Shown: positions 20,764 through 29,469, counted from the stretch's first letter. The stretch is DNA of 64,000 nt from Paraburkholderia sp. BL23I1N1 (GCF_003610295.1 NZ_RAPV01000001.1:620001-684000), one strand, 5' to 3'. Program-made: numbers and translations. Notes: generated from the letters alone by a model not told the origin.

Positions 20764-20967
20764 ATGGCCCGCATTACCGTCGAAGACTGTCTCAAACAGA
20801 TCCCGAACCGTTTCGAACTCGCGCTTGCCGCGACCTATCGCGCGCGCCAGCTCGCGCAAGGTCACACGCCGAAGATCGAAAGCCGCGACAAGCCCACGGT
20901 TGTCGCATTGCGTGAAATCGCAGCTGGCCAGGTTGGCGTCGAAATGCTGAAGAAGGTGCCGGTCTAA
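20764..20967 (+). CDS. rpoZ: RNA polymerase omega subunit
   Basis: A 67-residue omega subunit, which helps assemble RNA polymerase by binding beta-prime and forms part of one ppGpp site. It starts [30 protein letters not shown], then has the usual [26 protein letters not shown]. It is preceded by a clear AAGGAA ribosome site and lies between gmk and spoT, as in most proteobacteria. Confidence 0.97.
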
Positions 20968-21074
20968 GGCGCACTATTCCGTTTTCGATTGCCGAATTTG
21001 CTACACCCATTTGCTACACGTAGTTGCATCAACGTGCAGACCGGCGTCCAACCCTAACCGCTACGGAGGCGAAA

Positions 21075-23429
21075 ATGAGTGCTACCCCGCCCACCGCCAC
21101 GGAAGTGGAGCACGACGCCGACTCGCCCTCGTCTGCACGGAAGTACATCGACGCGGTCCTCGAACAGTCGTTTCGCCATCTGTTCGGGCCGACCGCCACG
21201 CCGGAGCAACCGCGCCGGCATGACGTCGTTTCGATCGCCAAGCTGACCGCCGTTCTGTCCGGCTATTTGCAGCCGGAAGAAATCAAGGACATCAAGGCGG
21301 CGTTCCATTTCAGCGACGAAGCCCACCTCGGCCAGTATCGCCAGAGCGGCGAGCCCTACATCACCCATCCTGTCGCCGTCGCGGAGATCTGCGCCGGCTG
21401 GAATCTCGACGCCCAGTCGATCATGGCGGCGCTGCTGCATGACGTGATGGAAGATCAGGGCGTGACCAAGGCCGAACTCGCCGAGCGATTCGGCGCGAAG
21501 GTCGCGGAACTGGTCGACGGGTTGTCGAAGCTTGACAAGATGGAGTTTCGCAATCGCGAAGAGGCGCAGGCGGAAAACTTCCGCAAGATGCTGCTCGCCA
21601 TGGCGCGCGACGTCCGCGTGATTCTGGTCAAACTCGCCGACCGGCTGCACAACATGCGTACGCTGGGTGCGGTGCCGCATGAAAAGCGCCGCCGCGTGGC
21701 GCGCGAAACGCTGGATATCTACGCGCCGATCGCACACCGGCTTGGCCTGAACAATACCTATCGCGAGCTGCAGGACCTGAGCTTCGCGAACTTCAACCCG
21801 CATCGCTACGCCACGCTCGAAAAAGCCGTCAAGGCCGCGCGTGGCAATCGGCGTGAAGTCGTCGGCAAGATTCTGGAGTCGGTGCAGCGCGCGATTGCCG
21901 ACGCGAAGCTCGACGCCGAAGTCACTGGCCGCGAGAAAACCATCTTCAGTATCTATAAGAAGATGCGCGACAAGCAGTTGTCGTTCTCGCAGGTGCTCGA
22001 CGTGTACGGCTTCCGTGTGGTGGTCGAAAGCGCGCTCGAGTGCTACACCTGCGTCGGCGCGCTGCATGCGCTCTACAAGCCGGTGCCGGGCAAGTTCAAG
22101 GATTACATCGCGATCCCGAAGGTGAACGGCTATCAGTCGCTGCACACCACACTGGTCGGCCCGTTCGGCGCGCCGATCGAGTTCCAGGTGCGCACGCGCA
22201 AGATGCACGAGATTGCCGAAGCGGGGGTCGCTGCGCACTGGCTGTACAAGAACGGCGGCGCGGATCTGAATGATGTGCAGAAACGCGCGCACCAGTGGCT
22301 CAAGTCGCTGCTCGACATTCAGAGCGAAGCGGGCGATTCGAGCGAATTCCTGGAACACGTCAAGATCGATCTGTTCCCGGACGCGGTCTACGTGTTCACG
22401 CCTAAGTCGAAGATCATGGCATTGCCGCGCGGCGCCACCGCGCTCGACTTCGCGTATTCGATCCACAGCGACCTGGGCAATCAGTGCGTCGCGGTCAAGA
22501 TCAACAACGAACTGCTGCCGCTGCGCACCGAGTTGAAGAGTGGCGACATTGTCGAAGTAATCACGGCGCCGTATTCGAAGCCGAATCCGGCCTGGCTCGG
22601 CTTCGTGCGCACCGGCAAGGCGCGTTCGGCGATCCGCCATTATCTGAAGACGATGCGGTTGAACGAGTCCGTGCAGCTTGGCGAGCGTCTCGTCGATCAG
22701 GCGCTGAAGGGCTACGGACTGGCGCTGTCGGACGTGACGCCGGAAGCGTGGGAAAAACTCGTACAGTGGACGGGCAACAAGAACCGTCAGGAAATCTTCG
22801 CGGATATCGGTCTCGGCCGGCGTGTCGCCGCGGTTATGGCCAAGCGTATCGAAGTGCTAATGAGCGGCCGCGACGCCGACGACGACGGTTCGCGCGACGG
22901 CACGGCGTCGCATGCGCCGCCGGTCGTCATCACCGGCACCGAAGGCATGTCGGTGCAATTGTCCGCGTGCTGCCGTCCGATTCCGGGCGACGACATCATG
23001 GGCTACATCGGCATTGGTCTCGGCATGGCAATCCACACCACGGATTGCCGCGTCGCGCAGCGCATCCACCGGCGCGATCCGGGGCGCTGGATCGACGTGG
23101 CGTGGGCGCCGCAGCCAGGGCGTCTATTCGACGTCGCGGTGAAGGTGCTGGTGAAGAACACCAAGGGCGTATTTGCCCGCGTGGCTGCCGACATCACGTC
23201 GGCGGATGCGAACATCGTCCACATCGCGATGGACGAAGACCTGTCGCAGGAATCCACGGTGCTGCGCTTCGTGATCCAGGTGAGCGATCGCGTCCATCTC
23301 GCCAACGTCATGCGCCGCGTGCGTACGAATCCGGACGTGATGCGCATTGCGCGCGAGCGGCCGAGCGAGGAAGGGCATCACCGTCACGACGGCGGGATGC
23401 GGATCGACCGCGAGCGGGCGGATTACTGA
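21075..23429 (+). CDS. spoT: Bifunctional (p)ppGpp synthetase/hydrolase SpoT
   Basis: A 784-residue RelA/SpoT homolog with all four regions. The HD hydrolase domain (about residues 70-220) has ALLHDVMEDQGVT, so hydrolysis should be active. The synthetase domain (about 280-400) has YGFRVVVES and GYQSLHTT. A TGS domain starts near DLFPDAVYVFTPKSKIMALP, and a C-terminal ACT domain near FDVAVKVLVKNTKGVFARV. With intact HD it is the bifunctional SpoT type rather than RelA. GGAGG before the ATG at 21075 decides the start over 21024. It is the last gene of the yicC-gmk-rpoZ-spoT group. Confidence 0.95.
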   Translation: MSATPPTATEVEHDADSPSSARKYIDAVLEQSFRHLFGPTATPEQPRRHDVVSIAKLTAVLSGYLQPEEIKDIKAAFHFSDEAHLGQYRQSGEPYITHPVAVAEICAGWNLDAQSIMAALLHDVMEDQGVTKAELAERFGAKVAELVDGLSKLDKMEFRNREEAQAENFRKMLLAMARDVRVILVKLADRLHNMRTLGAVPHEKRRRVARETLDIYAPIAHRLGLNNTYRELQDLSFANFNPHRYATLEKAVKAARGNRREVVGKILESVQRAIADAKLDAEVTGREKTIFSIYKKMRDKQLSFSQVLDVYGFRVVVESALECYTCVGALHALYKPVPGKFKDYIAIPKVNGYQSLHTTLVGPFGAPIEFQVRTRKMHEIAEAGVAAHWLYKNGGADLNDVQKRAHQWLKSLLDIQSEAGDSSEFLEHVKIDLFPDAVYVFTPKSKIMALPRGATALDFAYSIHSDLGNQCVAVKINNELLPLRTELKSGDIVEVITAPYSKPNPAWLGFVRTGKARSAIRHYLKTMRLNESVQLGERLVDQALKGYGLALSDVTPEAWEKLVQWTGNKNRQEIFADIGLGRRVAAVMAKRIEVLMSGRDADDDGSRDGTASHAPPVVITGTEGMSVQLSACCRPIPGDDIMGYIGIGLGMAIHTTDCRVAQRIHRRDPGRWIDVAWAPQPGRLFDVAVKVLVKNTKGVFARVAADITSADANIVHIAMDEDLSQESTVLRFVIQVSDRVHLANVMRRVRTNPDVMRIARERPSEEGHHRHDGGMRIDRERADY

Positions 23430-23565
23430 TCTGACGGCTGGCTGAGTCCGTTCCACGCGGACGCCTGGCCGGCCAGGATGATTTCAAGCGGCCTCCGTTC
23501 GAATCTGAACGCACCCGTCGCAGCGAATTTCATCCGGGTCTCACTCGTTTTCCGGGAGAACGCTT

Positions 23566-24054
23566 ATCAACGTAGCCGACCTCACCGGCGTGGCGCTCGA
23601 CTAATGGGTCGCCCGCAGCCTGCATGACTTCGTGCGCGAAATCTACTTTACCGACAGCGGCGAAACCGTCTATATCCGCGGCAATGACCACGGCCGCCCA
23701 TGGGACGGCCGTTTTACGCCGTCCACGTCTTGGGAAGCGGCCGCCGCGCTGCTGGAGCGAGCGCAACGGCTGGAGGTGCGTGAGCGGAACTATTGCGGTG
23801 CCGCGCATTGCATCGCGGAGTTCGAAGGCGGTCATCGAGCGGTGGAAGGGCGGGGCGATTCGCTGCGGGTCGCGTTGCTGCGGGCATTTGTCGAAAGTCG
23901 CTTCGGCGATAGCGTGGACGATGTGTTGCGCGAGGCGCAGGCGGTTACTGGCGCGCGTGCGACGCCAATCGGTGAGGAATCGGTAGGAAGTTCATTCGAG
24001 GATATGCCGAGTCCAGATGGGCAGATCGGCGATATTAAGTCGGCGCCGCGATAG
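23566..24054 (+). pseudogene. DUF2591 (NinX-like) gene with lost start and nonsense codon
   Basis: The frame reads NVADLTGVALD, then stop, then WVARSLHDFVREIYF, and is open to 24054. Homologs in Burkholderiales, as far as I recall, begin MNVxxLTGxxLDYWVAR, so the stop TAA (23602-23604) sits exactly where a tyrosine is expected. The expected ATG is ATC (23566-23568), 8 bases after a GGGAGA ribosome site. The downstream frame keeps family-like blocks such as FTPSTSWEAAAALLERA and LRVALLRAFVESRFGD. A truncated protein from GTG at 23632 cannot be excluded. DUF2591 is the phage NinX family, of unknown function; no other phage gene is nearby. Confidence 0.6.
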
Positions 24055-24125
24055 TTGCCGTGACGCTCGCCGGGGTGTGAAGGCCGGGCGTGGTGGTGGT
24101 GGGGCGTTGAAGCAAAACGGTCGCG

Positions 24126-24159
24126 CAAAAACAAAGGGCCTTCCGATCGGAAGGCCCTT
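24126..24159 (-). terminator. Terminator after the downstream tRNA-Arg
   Basis: An 11-bp stem (24134-24144 with 24149-24159) with GATC loop; on the minus strand it is followed by TTTGTTTTTG. Confidence 0.85.
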
Positions 24160-24165
24160 CATAGG

Positions 24166-24242
24166 TGGTGCGGCTGGCAGGATTCGAACCCACGACCCCT
24201 TGGTTCGTAGCCAAGTACTCTATCCAACTGAGCTACAGCCGC
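24166..24242 (-). tRNA. tRNA-Arg (ACG), copy 1
   Basis: A 77-nt tRNA with acceptor GCGGCTG/CAGCCGC, D arm AGCTCAGTTGGATAGAGT, anticodon ACG in CTACGAA, T arm GTGGGTTCGAATCCTGC and encoded CCA (24166-24168). After deamination of A34 to inosine it reads CGU, CGC and CGA. It is identical in its mature sequence to the copy at 24332-24408. Confidence 0.96.
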
Positions 24243-24300
24243 ACGCTAAACAGGTGACGCTAATTTCAATGAAACTGCGAAGAAACCGGGGTAAAACATA

Positions 24301-24322
24301 GGGCCTCCCCGGAGGGAGGCCC
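24301..24322 (-). terminator. Terminator between the two tRNA-Arg copies
   Basis: A 9-bp stem GGGCCTCCC/GGGAGGCCC with loop CGGA; on the minus strand TTTT follows 7 bases later. It suggests that each tRNA copy is separately transcribed or processed. Confidence 0.6.
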
Positions 24323-24331
24323 TCAAATAAG

Positions 24332-24408
24332 TGGTGCGGCTGGCAGGATTCGAACCCACGACCCCTTGGTTCGTAGCCAAGTACTCTATCCAACTGAGCT
24401 ACAGCCGC
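24332..24408 (-). tRNA. tRNA-Arg (ACG), copy 2
   Basis: The same 77-nt tRNA as at 24166-24242, with encoded CCA at 24332-24334. The spacer between copies is 89 bp and not repeated. It is divergent from greB. Confidence 0.96.
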
Positions 24409-24528
24409 ACGCAGAAACGAGATTATAGCAAAGGTTTCAAAAAAGGGAAGCGTGTAACTGCGATTTGTCTCATTGCCGTGATCGTGTACCCTTGATAGGC
24501 AGTCGTTTGCTGCAGTTAATGGACCATC

Positions 24529-25098
24529 ATGAACAAGGCCTTTGTCAAAGAGTCGAGTGAAGAGAATGACGACGATCTCGACGTCGCCCAGCCCGAAATC
24601 CCACCGGGTACGAAAAACTACATCACGCCCGCCGGTCACCGGCGGATGCGCGATGAACTGCTGCATCTGATCGATGTCGAGCGGCCGGAGGTGGTCAGAC
24701 TGGTGTCGTGGGCGGCCTCGAACGGCGACCGCTCGGAAAACGGCGATTACATCTATGGCAAACGCCGTCTGCGGGAAATCGATCGGCGGATTCGCTTTCT
24801 GACCAAGCGCCTCGACATTGCCGAAGTGGTCGACAGCAGCAAACAGGAAAACGTCGATCAGGTTTTCTTCGGCGCAACCGTGGAATACGCAACGGAAGAC
24901 GGCGAAGTGCATACCCTGACGATCGTCGGCGTCGACGAGGTCGATCTGGATGTCGGCCACGTGAGCTGGATTTCGCCGATCGCGCGAGCCCTGCTCAAGG
25001 CGAAAATCGGCGATGCCGTGACGTTGTACACGCCGGCGGGTCCGCAGCCGATCGACATACTTGACGTCAAGTATCCGCAGCCTGATGCCGGTGGCTAG
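24529..25098 (+). CDS. greB: Transcript cleavage factor GreB
   Basis: A 189-residue GreA/GreB-family factor that rescues backtracked RNA polymerase by stimulating cleavage of the transcript. The coiled-coil domain has NYITPAGHRRMRDELLHL and WAASNGDRSENGDYIYGKRRLREIDRRIRFL, where the acidic tip residues DRSENGD lie. The C-terminal FKBP-like domain contains VSWISPIARALLKAKIGDAV. The YGKRRLREID block and length mark GreB rather than GreA. A 30-residue acidic N-terminal extension is unusual for E. coli GreB but common in this group. Confidence 0.94.
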   Translation: MNKAFVKESSEENDDDLDVAQPEIPPGTKNYITPAGHRRMRDELLHLIDVERPEVVRLVSWAASNGDRSENGDYIYGKRRLREIDRRIRFLTKRLDIAEVVDSSKQENVDQVFFGATVEYATEDGEVHTLTIVGVDEVDLDVGHVSWISPIARALLKAKIGDAVTLYTPAGPQPIDILDVKYPQPDAGG

Positions 25099-25234
25099 GC
25101 GAATGCCTTGGCGTGGCGGGTGAGGGCGCCGGGTTCAGGCTGTTTCGACGTGATCGCCGGCGATACGCTCCCGTTTGGCGTCTGGCAGGCTGCCCACCTC
25201 GTTCTGGCTGGCAAAGCGTGTTTTCGGTAAGGCA

Positions 25235-25260
25235 TAAAAAAGGCGCCGCGAACGGCGCCT
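25235..25260 (-). terminator. Porin terminator
   Basis: AGGCGCCG (25241-25248) pairs with CGGCGCCT (25253-25260) around loop CGAA; six T follow on the minus strand. Confidence 0.9.
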
Positions 25261-25287
25261 TCGGTGATGCTGGTGTTGCTAACTGCT

Positions 25288-26418
25288 TTAGAAGCGGTGA
25301 CGCAGACCAGCGGTCACAGCGACCTGGCTGTTCGTCGACGACGCAGCGCCCAGGCCGTTGATGTTCGCATCCAGGCCCGAACCTTCGTTCACGCGCTGAT
25401 ACACGCCCTGCAGGTACACGTCCGTGCGCTTCGACAGCGCGTAGTCCGTTTGCAGGTTGAACTGGTTGTAGTTCGGACGCACACCGTTCAGGCTGGCGCG
25501 CGTGTAGGTGTACGAACCCGCCACGCTTACTGCCGGCGTCAGCGCGTAGCGGCCGTTCACTTCGAAGTTCTGGAAGTGAGCGCTGTTGCTCGGCAGGGCG
25601 ACGGCAGCCGCGGTGCCCCCTGCAGCTGCGCTGATGCTGGTCAGGCCAGTCAGGTTGGTTTGCGTGTACAGGAGGCCTGCCGTTGCCGGGCCGAACGTGT
25701 AGTTCGCGCCTACGCCCCAGGTTTGCTGACGCTTGGCTCCGAACGTGAAGTCGTCCGATACTGCGCCGCCGGTATTCGCCGTGCCGCTGCCGTTCAACTG
25801 CATGAACGCAGCTGCGACGTTCAGGCCGCCCCAGTTATACGTTCCACCAACGCTGTATGCGCGGTTGTTTGCAAATCCGCCAGCCTGGTTGGAGAAGCCG
25901 TACATCGCGCCACCCTTGAAGCCACCGTAGTTTGCGCTGGTGTACTTGACCGAGTTGTTGACGCGGAACGAGTTGTTCAGGTTGTCGTTATCGAACGGGT
26001 GGGCGAACTGCGTGCCGCCGTATTGCGTGCCCGTCAGCGACAACGGGCCGACGAAGTCCACCATGCTGTCGTATTGACGGCCGAGGGTCACGGCGCCGAA
26101 CTGGTCGCTCGACAGGCCGACGAACGCTTGACGGCCGAATTCACGGCCACCTTGCTTCAGCGTGCCGTTGTTGATGCCGAAGCCATTTTCCAACGTGAAG
26201 ATAGCCTTGAGACCGCCGCCCAGGTCTTCAGAGCCACGCAAGCCCCAACGGCTGCCGTTCACTGAACCGCTCGTTTCCTGCCAGTTGCTGTGGCCGTGCT
26301 GGTTATTCGTATAGGTGATGCCGGCGTCGATCAAGCCATACAGCGTGACGCTGCTCTGGGCATGTGCTGCCGTTGCAAAAACGCCCGTGAGGGCCGCGAC
26401 CATGAGAGTCTTTTTCAT
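25288..26418 (-). CDS. Gram-negative OmpC/Omp32-type porin
   Basis: A 376-residue outer membrane porin of the betaproteobacterial 16-strand trimer family. The signal peptide MKKTLMVAALTGVFATAAHA is followed by QSSVTLYGLIDAGITYTNNQ, the typical first strand. EDLGGGLKAIFTLENGF, FGRQAFVGLSSDQFGAVTLGRQYD (with the constriction-loop region after it) and a C-terminal VTAGLRHRF ending in phenylalanine, the Bam recognition signal, are all present. A GGAG ribosome site precedes the ATG. It is a single gene with its own terminator. Burkholderiales carry dozens of paralogs; pore selectivity cannot be told. Confidence 0.94.
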   Translation of the reverse strand: MKKTLMVAALTGVFATAAHAQSSVTLYGLIDAGITYTNNQHGHSNWQETSGSVNGSRWGLRGSEDLGGGLKAIFTLENGFGINNGTLKQGGREFGRQAFVGLSSDQFGAVTLGRQYDSMVDFVGPLSLTGTQYGGTQFAHPFDNDNLNNSFRVNNSVKYTSANYGGFKGGAMYGFSNQAGGFANNRAYSVGGTYNWGGLNVAAAFMQLNGSGTANTGGAVSDDFTFGAKRQQTWGVGANYTFGPATAGLLYTQTNLTGLTSISAAAGGTAAAVALPSNSAHFQNFEVNGRYALTPAVSVAGSYTYTRASLNGVRPNYNQFNLQTDYALSKRTDVYLQGVYQRVNEGSGLDANINGLGAASSTNSQVAVTAGLRHRF

Positions 26419-26780
26419 CTTGTAACTCCGAGAGCGAGAGTGGGTTTTGAACCCAGGCTTAAGGAGACCTTCACGCGGGCGCTGCGAGAGGCGAAATCCG
26501 CGTGAGAAGCGCGCTTTAGGCGCGCCGGTTTCCGGTTAGGCAGAGTGTAGAGAGACACCTCGCCAAGCGGATGTTCCGATTTTCGCAATAAAGAATTACT
26601 AGATATGAAACGATAGGTGAATGCCGCTTAAGCCTTGCTGATAAAGGCTTGCAGCGTTATTGACGGGGAGTGGGAAGCAAGTCAACTGAGTCGCGTTGCT
26701 CATTTGCGACAGTAATCGATGCAAAAAAACAACGCGATAAATCTTAAAAAAGAGATTGTTTCTGTAATAGCAATGAATGA
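26419..26780. other. Intergenic stretch upstream of the porin
   Basis: About 360 bp without a recognised gene. It is more AT-rich than its surroundings and should hold the porin promoter, read on the minus strand. I could not settle on -35 and -10 hexamers. A weak GCCTT/AAGGC hairpin lies near 26634-26650. Confidence 0.4.
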
Positions 26781-26825
26781 TTGTTGATTATGTGAGTAAT
26801 CGATATGGTCAAAGCCGTTATACTG

Positions 26826-26914
26826 AAATCTCTGCTTTCCGAAGCAGACTTTTTCGTTGACGAAGAAGATCTCCAAACCTTTGTCGGCGCGACTTCCCAG
26901 TCGCGCTTTTTTTT
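26826..26914 (+). ncRNA. Candidate three-hairpin small RNA with strong terminator
   Basis: A -10-like TATACT lies at 26819-26824. The next 85 nt fold into three successive hairpins. They are TCTGCTT/AAGCAGA with a UCCG tetraloop (26831-26848), CTTTTTCGT/ACGAAGAAG (26849-26868, one G-U pair) and a perfect 8-bp GCGCGACT/AGTCGCGC stem (26887-26906) followed by T8. The terminator works only for plus-strand transcripts, yet no plus-strand protein gene ends here. The neighbouring 82-aa gene is on the other strand and convergent. A -35 hexamer is not obvious. The class is not recognised; it could be an Hfq-dependent RNA. Confidence 0.5.
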
Positions 26915-26944
26915 GCCTTCCGGTTGCCGATTCGCGAACGCCGA

Positions 26945-27193
26945 TCAGTGCGCCGGTGCGGCGCCGTCTACTTCGCTCCAGTCGGTTGCCATCGGAATGC
27001 TCCAGTCTTCCATGACATAGCGGCGCGCGTCCATGGGGGACGACAGCAGGTTTTGCCAGTGGTCCCCATGCCACATGGGATCGAATTCGAAGGCCGAAGG
27101 TGACGCGGCAGTCGGATCGAATTGAGCGGGAACCGTTTTTGTGTGCGATTGGGTGAGCCAGGTGACGAGGCGGCGGAATTCATTGAACAGCAT
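26945..27193 (-). CDS. Small conserved-looking hypothetical protein (82 aa)
   Basis: An 82-residue soluble, acidic protein beginning MLFNEFRRLVTWLTQSHT, with Trp- and Asp-rich segments (FDPMWHGDHWQNLLSS, DWSIPMATDWSEVDG). An AGGAG ribosome site 6 bases before the ATG at 27193 makes translation likely. No domain is recognised. Nothing on the same strand is close, so it is a single gene, facing the candidate RNA at 26826-26914. Confidence 0.6.
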   Translation of the reverse strand: MLFNEFRRLVTWLTQSHTKTVPAQFDPTAASPSAFEFDPMWHGDHWQNLLSSPMDARRYVMEDWSIPMATDWSEVDGAAPAH

Positions 27194-27470
27194 GGCAATC
27201 TCCTGACGCGCATTACTTCCCTCTACTTATTTCCATCATCCTGCGATGAGTGCAGCGCAACAACTCGGACAAACACTTACCAAAAACATGTTTTGTTACA
27301 TGTTCTCGCCGATATGCAGAAATTTTTCCCGATTCTGATCTGAACCGCTATTGATTGAGTAATATTGACGTGAGGCGTTATTCTGTTTTTGCTGAATATG
27401 CTGGCATGATTTTCGATTCATCTGGCATTGAATTATTGAGCCGCGTGCTAAGAGCATATGAAAAATTCAC

Positions 27471-27634
27471 TTGACGTTGATTCATCGTTCCCCGTATAAC
27501 GGCAATGCTGAATTTCAATCACCCGATCTGAAAGCGCAGGGTCTTCCAAAATGCTTGATCGTAGATGAAACGGTTATGAAATGCGGCCTGAGGGCAATGT
27601 CCGATTTTGATAAATCATCGAGGGAAACTGGAAC
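27471..27634 (+). promoter_or_regulatory. Cold-shock gene promoter and 5' leader
   Basis: TTGACG (27471-27476) and TATAAC (27495-27500) with an 18-bp spacer give a start near 27507 and a leader of about 128 nt. Long leaders are typical of cspA-type genes, where they act as RNA thermosensors. The upstream stretch 27194-27470 is AT-rich and has no gene I can support. Confidence 0.5.
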
Positions 27635-27838
27635 ATGGAAACTGGTATCGTCAAATGGTTCAACGATGCTAAGGGCTTTGGCTTCATTACATCGGATTCG
27701 GGTGGAGAAGACCTGTTCGCGCACTTTTCGGAGATCCGCTCTGAAGGCTTCAAGTCGCTGAAGGAAAGCCAGCGCGTGTCCTTCGACGTCAAGACTGGCC
27801 CGAAGGGCAAGCAAGCGGCGAACATCCAGCCGCTGTAA
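27635..27838 (+). CDS. CspA-family cold-shock protein
   Basis: A 67-residue single OB-fold cold-shock protein. RNP1 is KGFGFI (residues 14-19), RNP2 is DLFAHF (26-31), and [11 protein letters not shown] is the usual first strand. It binds single-stranded RNA/DNA as a chaperone in the cytoplasm. A GAGGGAAA-type ribosome site lies about 10 bases upstream. The gene has its own promoter, a long leader and a terminator. Which Csp paralog it is cannot be decided from sequence alone. Confidence 0.95.
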   Translation: METGIVKWFNDAKGFGFITSDSGGEDLFAHFSEIRSEGFKSLKESQRVSFDVKTGPKGKQAANIQPL

Positions 27839-27884
27839 GCCGTATGGCGCTGCTCCGCGCGTGGCGCCGGGCAGTGTGATCGCC

Positions 27885-27916
27885 AAAAAGCCTTCGTGAG
27901 ACCGAAGGCCTTTTTA
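27885..27916 (+). terminator. Cold-shock gene terminator
   Basis: GCCTTCG (27890-27896) pairs with CGAAGGC (27903-27909), followed by CTTTTT; A5 on the left side would let it work in reverse as well. Confidence 0.85.
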
Positions 27917-28190
27917 TTGCCGTTCCTCATTGTTAGTGTGGTTGAGTTTATTAACTATCTGGTTCGGATTAAATATAAAGAGGCGATGGAAGATCAAATG
28001 ATATTTTTGGAATTTAAAGGCGGCGTCATAAAAATATAATCATTCGCAGCTCGCCGGGTGGTTCGTGGCTCGCGCGGAAATGCGGTCCGCATGGCGCAAA
28101 GCGCCAACGGCAAAGCAAAGCTGAGTGGGTGCGGGACGGCTAACTGGTGCATACTTGCCGCAAAGCCACGCGTCCAAAGTATTCTTTTCC
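27917..28190. other. Intergenic stretch between csp and the fusion nuclease
   Basis: About 270 bp with no gene I can support. The first 120 bp are AT-rich (AATATAAAG-like runs near 27970-28040) and may hold the promoter of the gene at 28191. Confidence 0.4.
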
Positions 28191-29345
28191 ATGTCTGAAC
28201 AGTTTTTGCCAGAAGCGGCCCTGGATGTGCCGATCGTCTTCGTGGACCTTGAAACCACCGGCGGCTCGACCAGCGAGCATCGCATCACCGAAGTCGGGGT
28301 CGTTGAAATAGGACCGGCCGGCGTGTCGCGCTGGAGCAGCCTGGTCGACCCTCAGCAACCGATTCCTTCATTCATTCAGCAGCTCACGGGTATCACGAAT
28401 GCGATGGTGCGCGGCGCGCCGACGTTCGATGCCATTGCCCCGGCTTTATTCGAACGCCTGAACGGCAAACTGTTCGTGGCGCACAACGCCAGTTTCGATC
28501 GCGGCTTTCTGCGCGGCGAGTTTCGCCGGGCCGGGATCGTTTTCGATCCCGATGTGCTGTGCACTGTGCGTCTGTCGCGCGCCTTGTTTCCGGCGGAAAA
28601 GCGCCATGGGCTCGATGCGCTGGTGGAACGTCATGGTCTCGTTCCCTCCGATCGTCACCGCGCGCTAGCCGATGCCGATCTGATCTGGCAGTTCTGGCAG
28701 CGCCTGCATGGCGGTCTCGTGCCACTGAAGGTGTTGCAGGCGCAGATCGACCGCACCACCCGGCGCTACCGGCTTGCCGGCGATATCACTGAAGACCTGC
28801 TCGACACGGCGCCGGCAGGATGCGGTGTGTACGCCTTCTACGGAGAAGGCGACCTGCCGTTGTACGTCGGGCGAAGCGTCCGTGTGCGTCAACGGCTGCG
28901 TTCACATTTGACGGGTGAGCGGCGTTCGTCGAAGGATATGCGGCTCGCGCAGCAAGTGCGGCGTGTCGAGTGGCGCGCAACGGGCGGTGAGCTGGGCGCC
29001 ATGCTCGCGGAAGCGCAACTGATCGCGACGCTGCGCCCCGGCCATAACCGGGTGCCGCGCGTCACGAAGAGCGATCCGGTGGATGCGCCCTGGCCATTCG
29101 AAGGTCCGGTCGTCTTTGAGGAGCGCGAAGAAGCGTCACATGCGCGCGCTTTTCATGTTGTCGATCGGTGGCGTTACCTCGGGCATGCAACTTCGCTCGC
29201 GGAGGCGGCGGTGCTGTATGCGTCGAGCGCGGCCGGGCCGTTCGAACTGTCGACTTATCGACTTCTGCAGAGCCATCTCGCGCGTGGCTTGCGTGTGATG
29301 CCGTTGAGCGTCTCAAGCGCCACGGCCGTGCCGAGTGCGGCTTAA
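28191..29345 (+). CDS. DnaQ-like 3'-5' exonuclease fused to a GIY-YIG (UvrC/Cho-type) nuclease
   Basis: A 384-residue fusion. Residues 12-190 are a DEDDh exonuclease like the polymerase III epsilon subunit: FVDLETTGG (Exo I), HNASFDRGFLRGEF (Exo II) and HRALADAD (Exo III). Residues about 200-310 are a GIY-YIG domain: GCGVYAFYGEGDLPLYVGRS, then RQRLRSHL and EAQLIATLRPGHN, as in UvrC N-termini and Cho. Such fusions are known in several bacterial groups and are thought to act in DNA repair. The start at 28191 gives MSEQFLPEAALDVPIVFVDL; the frame is open to 28125. It is a single gene. Confidence 0.85.
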   Translation: MSEQFLPEAALDVPIVFVDLETTGGSTSEHRITEVGVVEIGPAGVSRWSSLVDPQQPIPSFIQQLTGITNAMVRGAPTFDAIAPALFERLNGKLFVAHNASFDRGFLRGEFRRAGIVFDPDVLCTVRLSRALFPAEKRHGLDALVERHGLVPSDRHRALADADLIWQFWQRLHGGLVPLKVLQAQIDRTTRRYRLAGDITEDLLDTAPAGCGVYAFYGEGDLPLYVGRSVRVRQRLRSHLTGERRSSKDMRLAQQVRRVEWRATGGELGAMLAEAQLIATLRPGHNRVPRVTKSDPVDAPWPFEGPVVFEEREEASHARAFHVVDRWRYLGHATSLAEAAVLYASSAAGPFELSTYRLLQSHLARGLRVMPLSVSSATAVPSAA

Positions 29346-29469
29346 CTCGGTTTTTGCGCAACGAGCCGTGGCTCAAGCCGGGTTCAAATCGCACCAGAGC
29401 GTGGCGGATCAATGGGGGTTCCAAGCCCCCCGGTTCGACTGCGCGGACCGCACGGACCGTACGGACGAA

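Noticed and set aside
18790..20865. The open frame continuing upstream of rph (938 codons in total) on the minus strand
   Set aside because: It lies opposite yicC and gmk, whose protein families are clear, and has the arginine/histidine-rich composition of high-GC shadow frames.
24017..24301. A plus-strand frame over tRNA-Arg
   Set aside because: Antisense read-through of the tRNA, a well-known spurious gene call.
29346..29469. tRNA-like pieces (GGGTTCAAATC and GGGGG-TTCCAAG-CCCCC)
   Set aside because: No matching acceptor or D arm; the T-arm stems do not pair. Probably chance.
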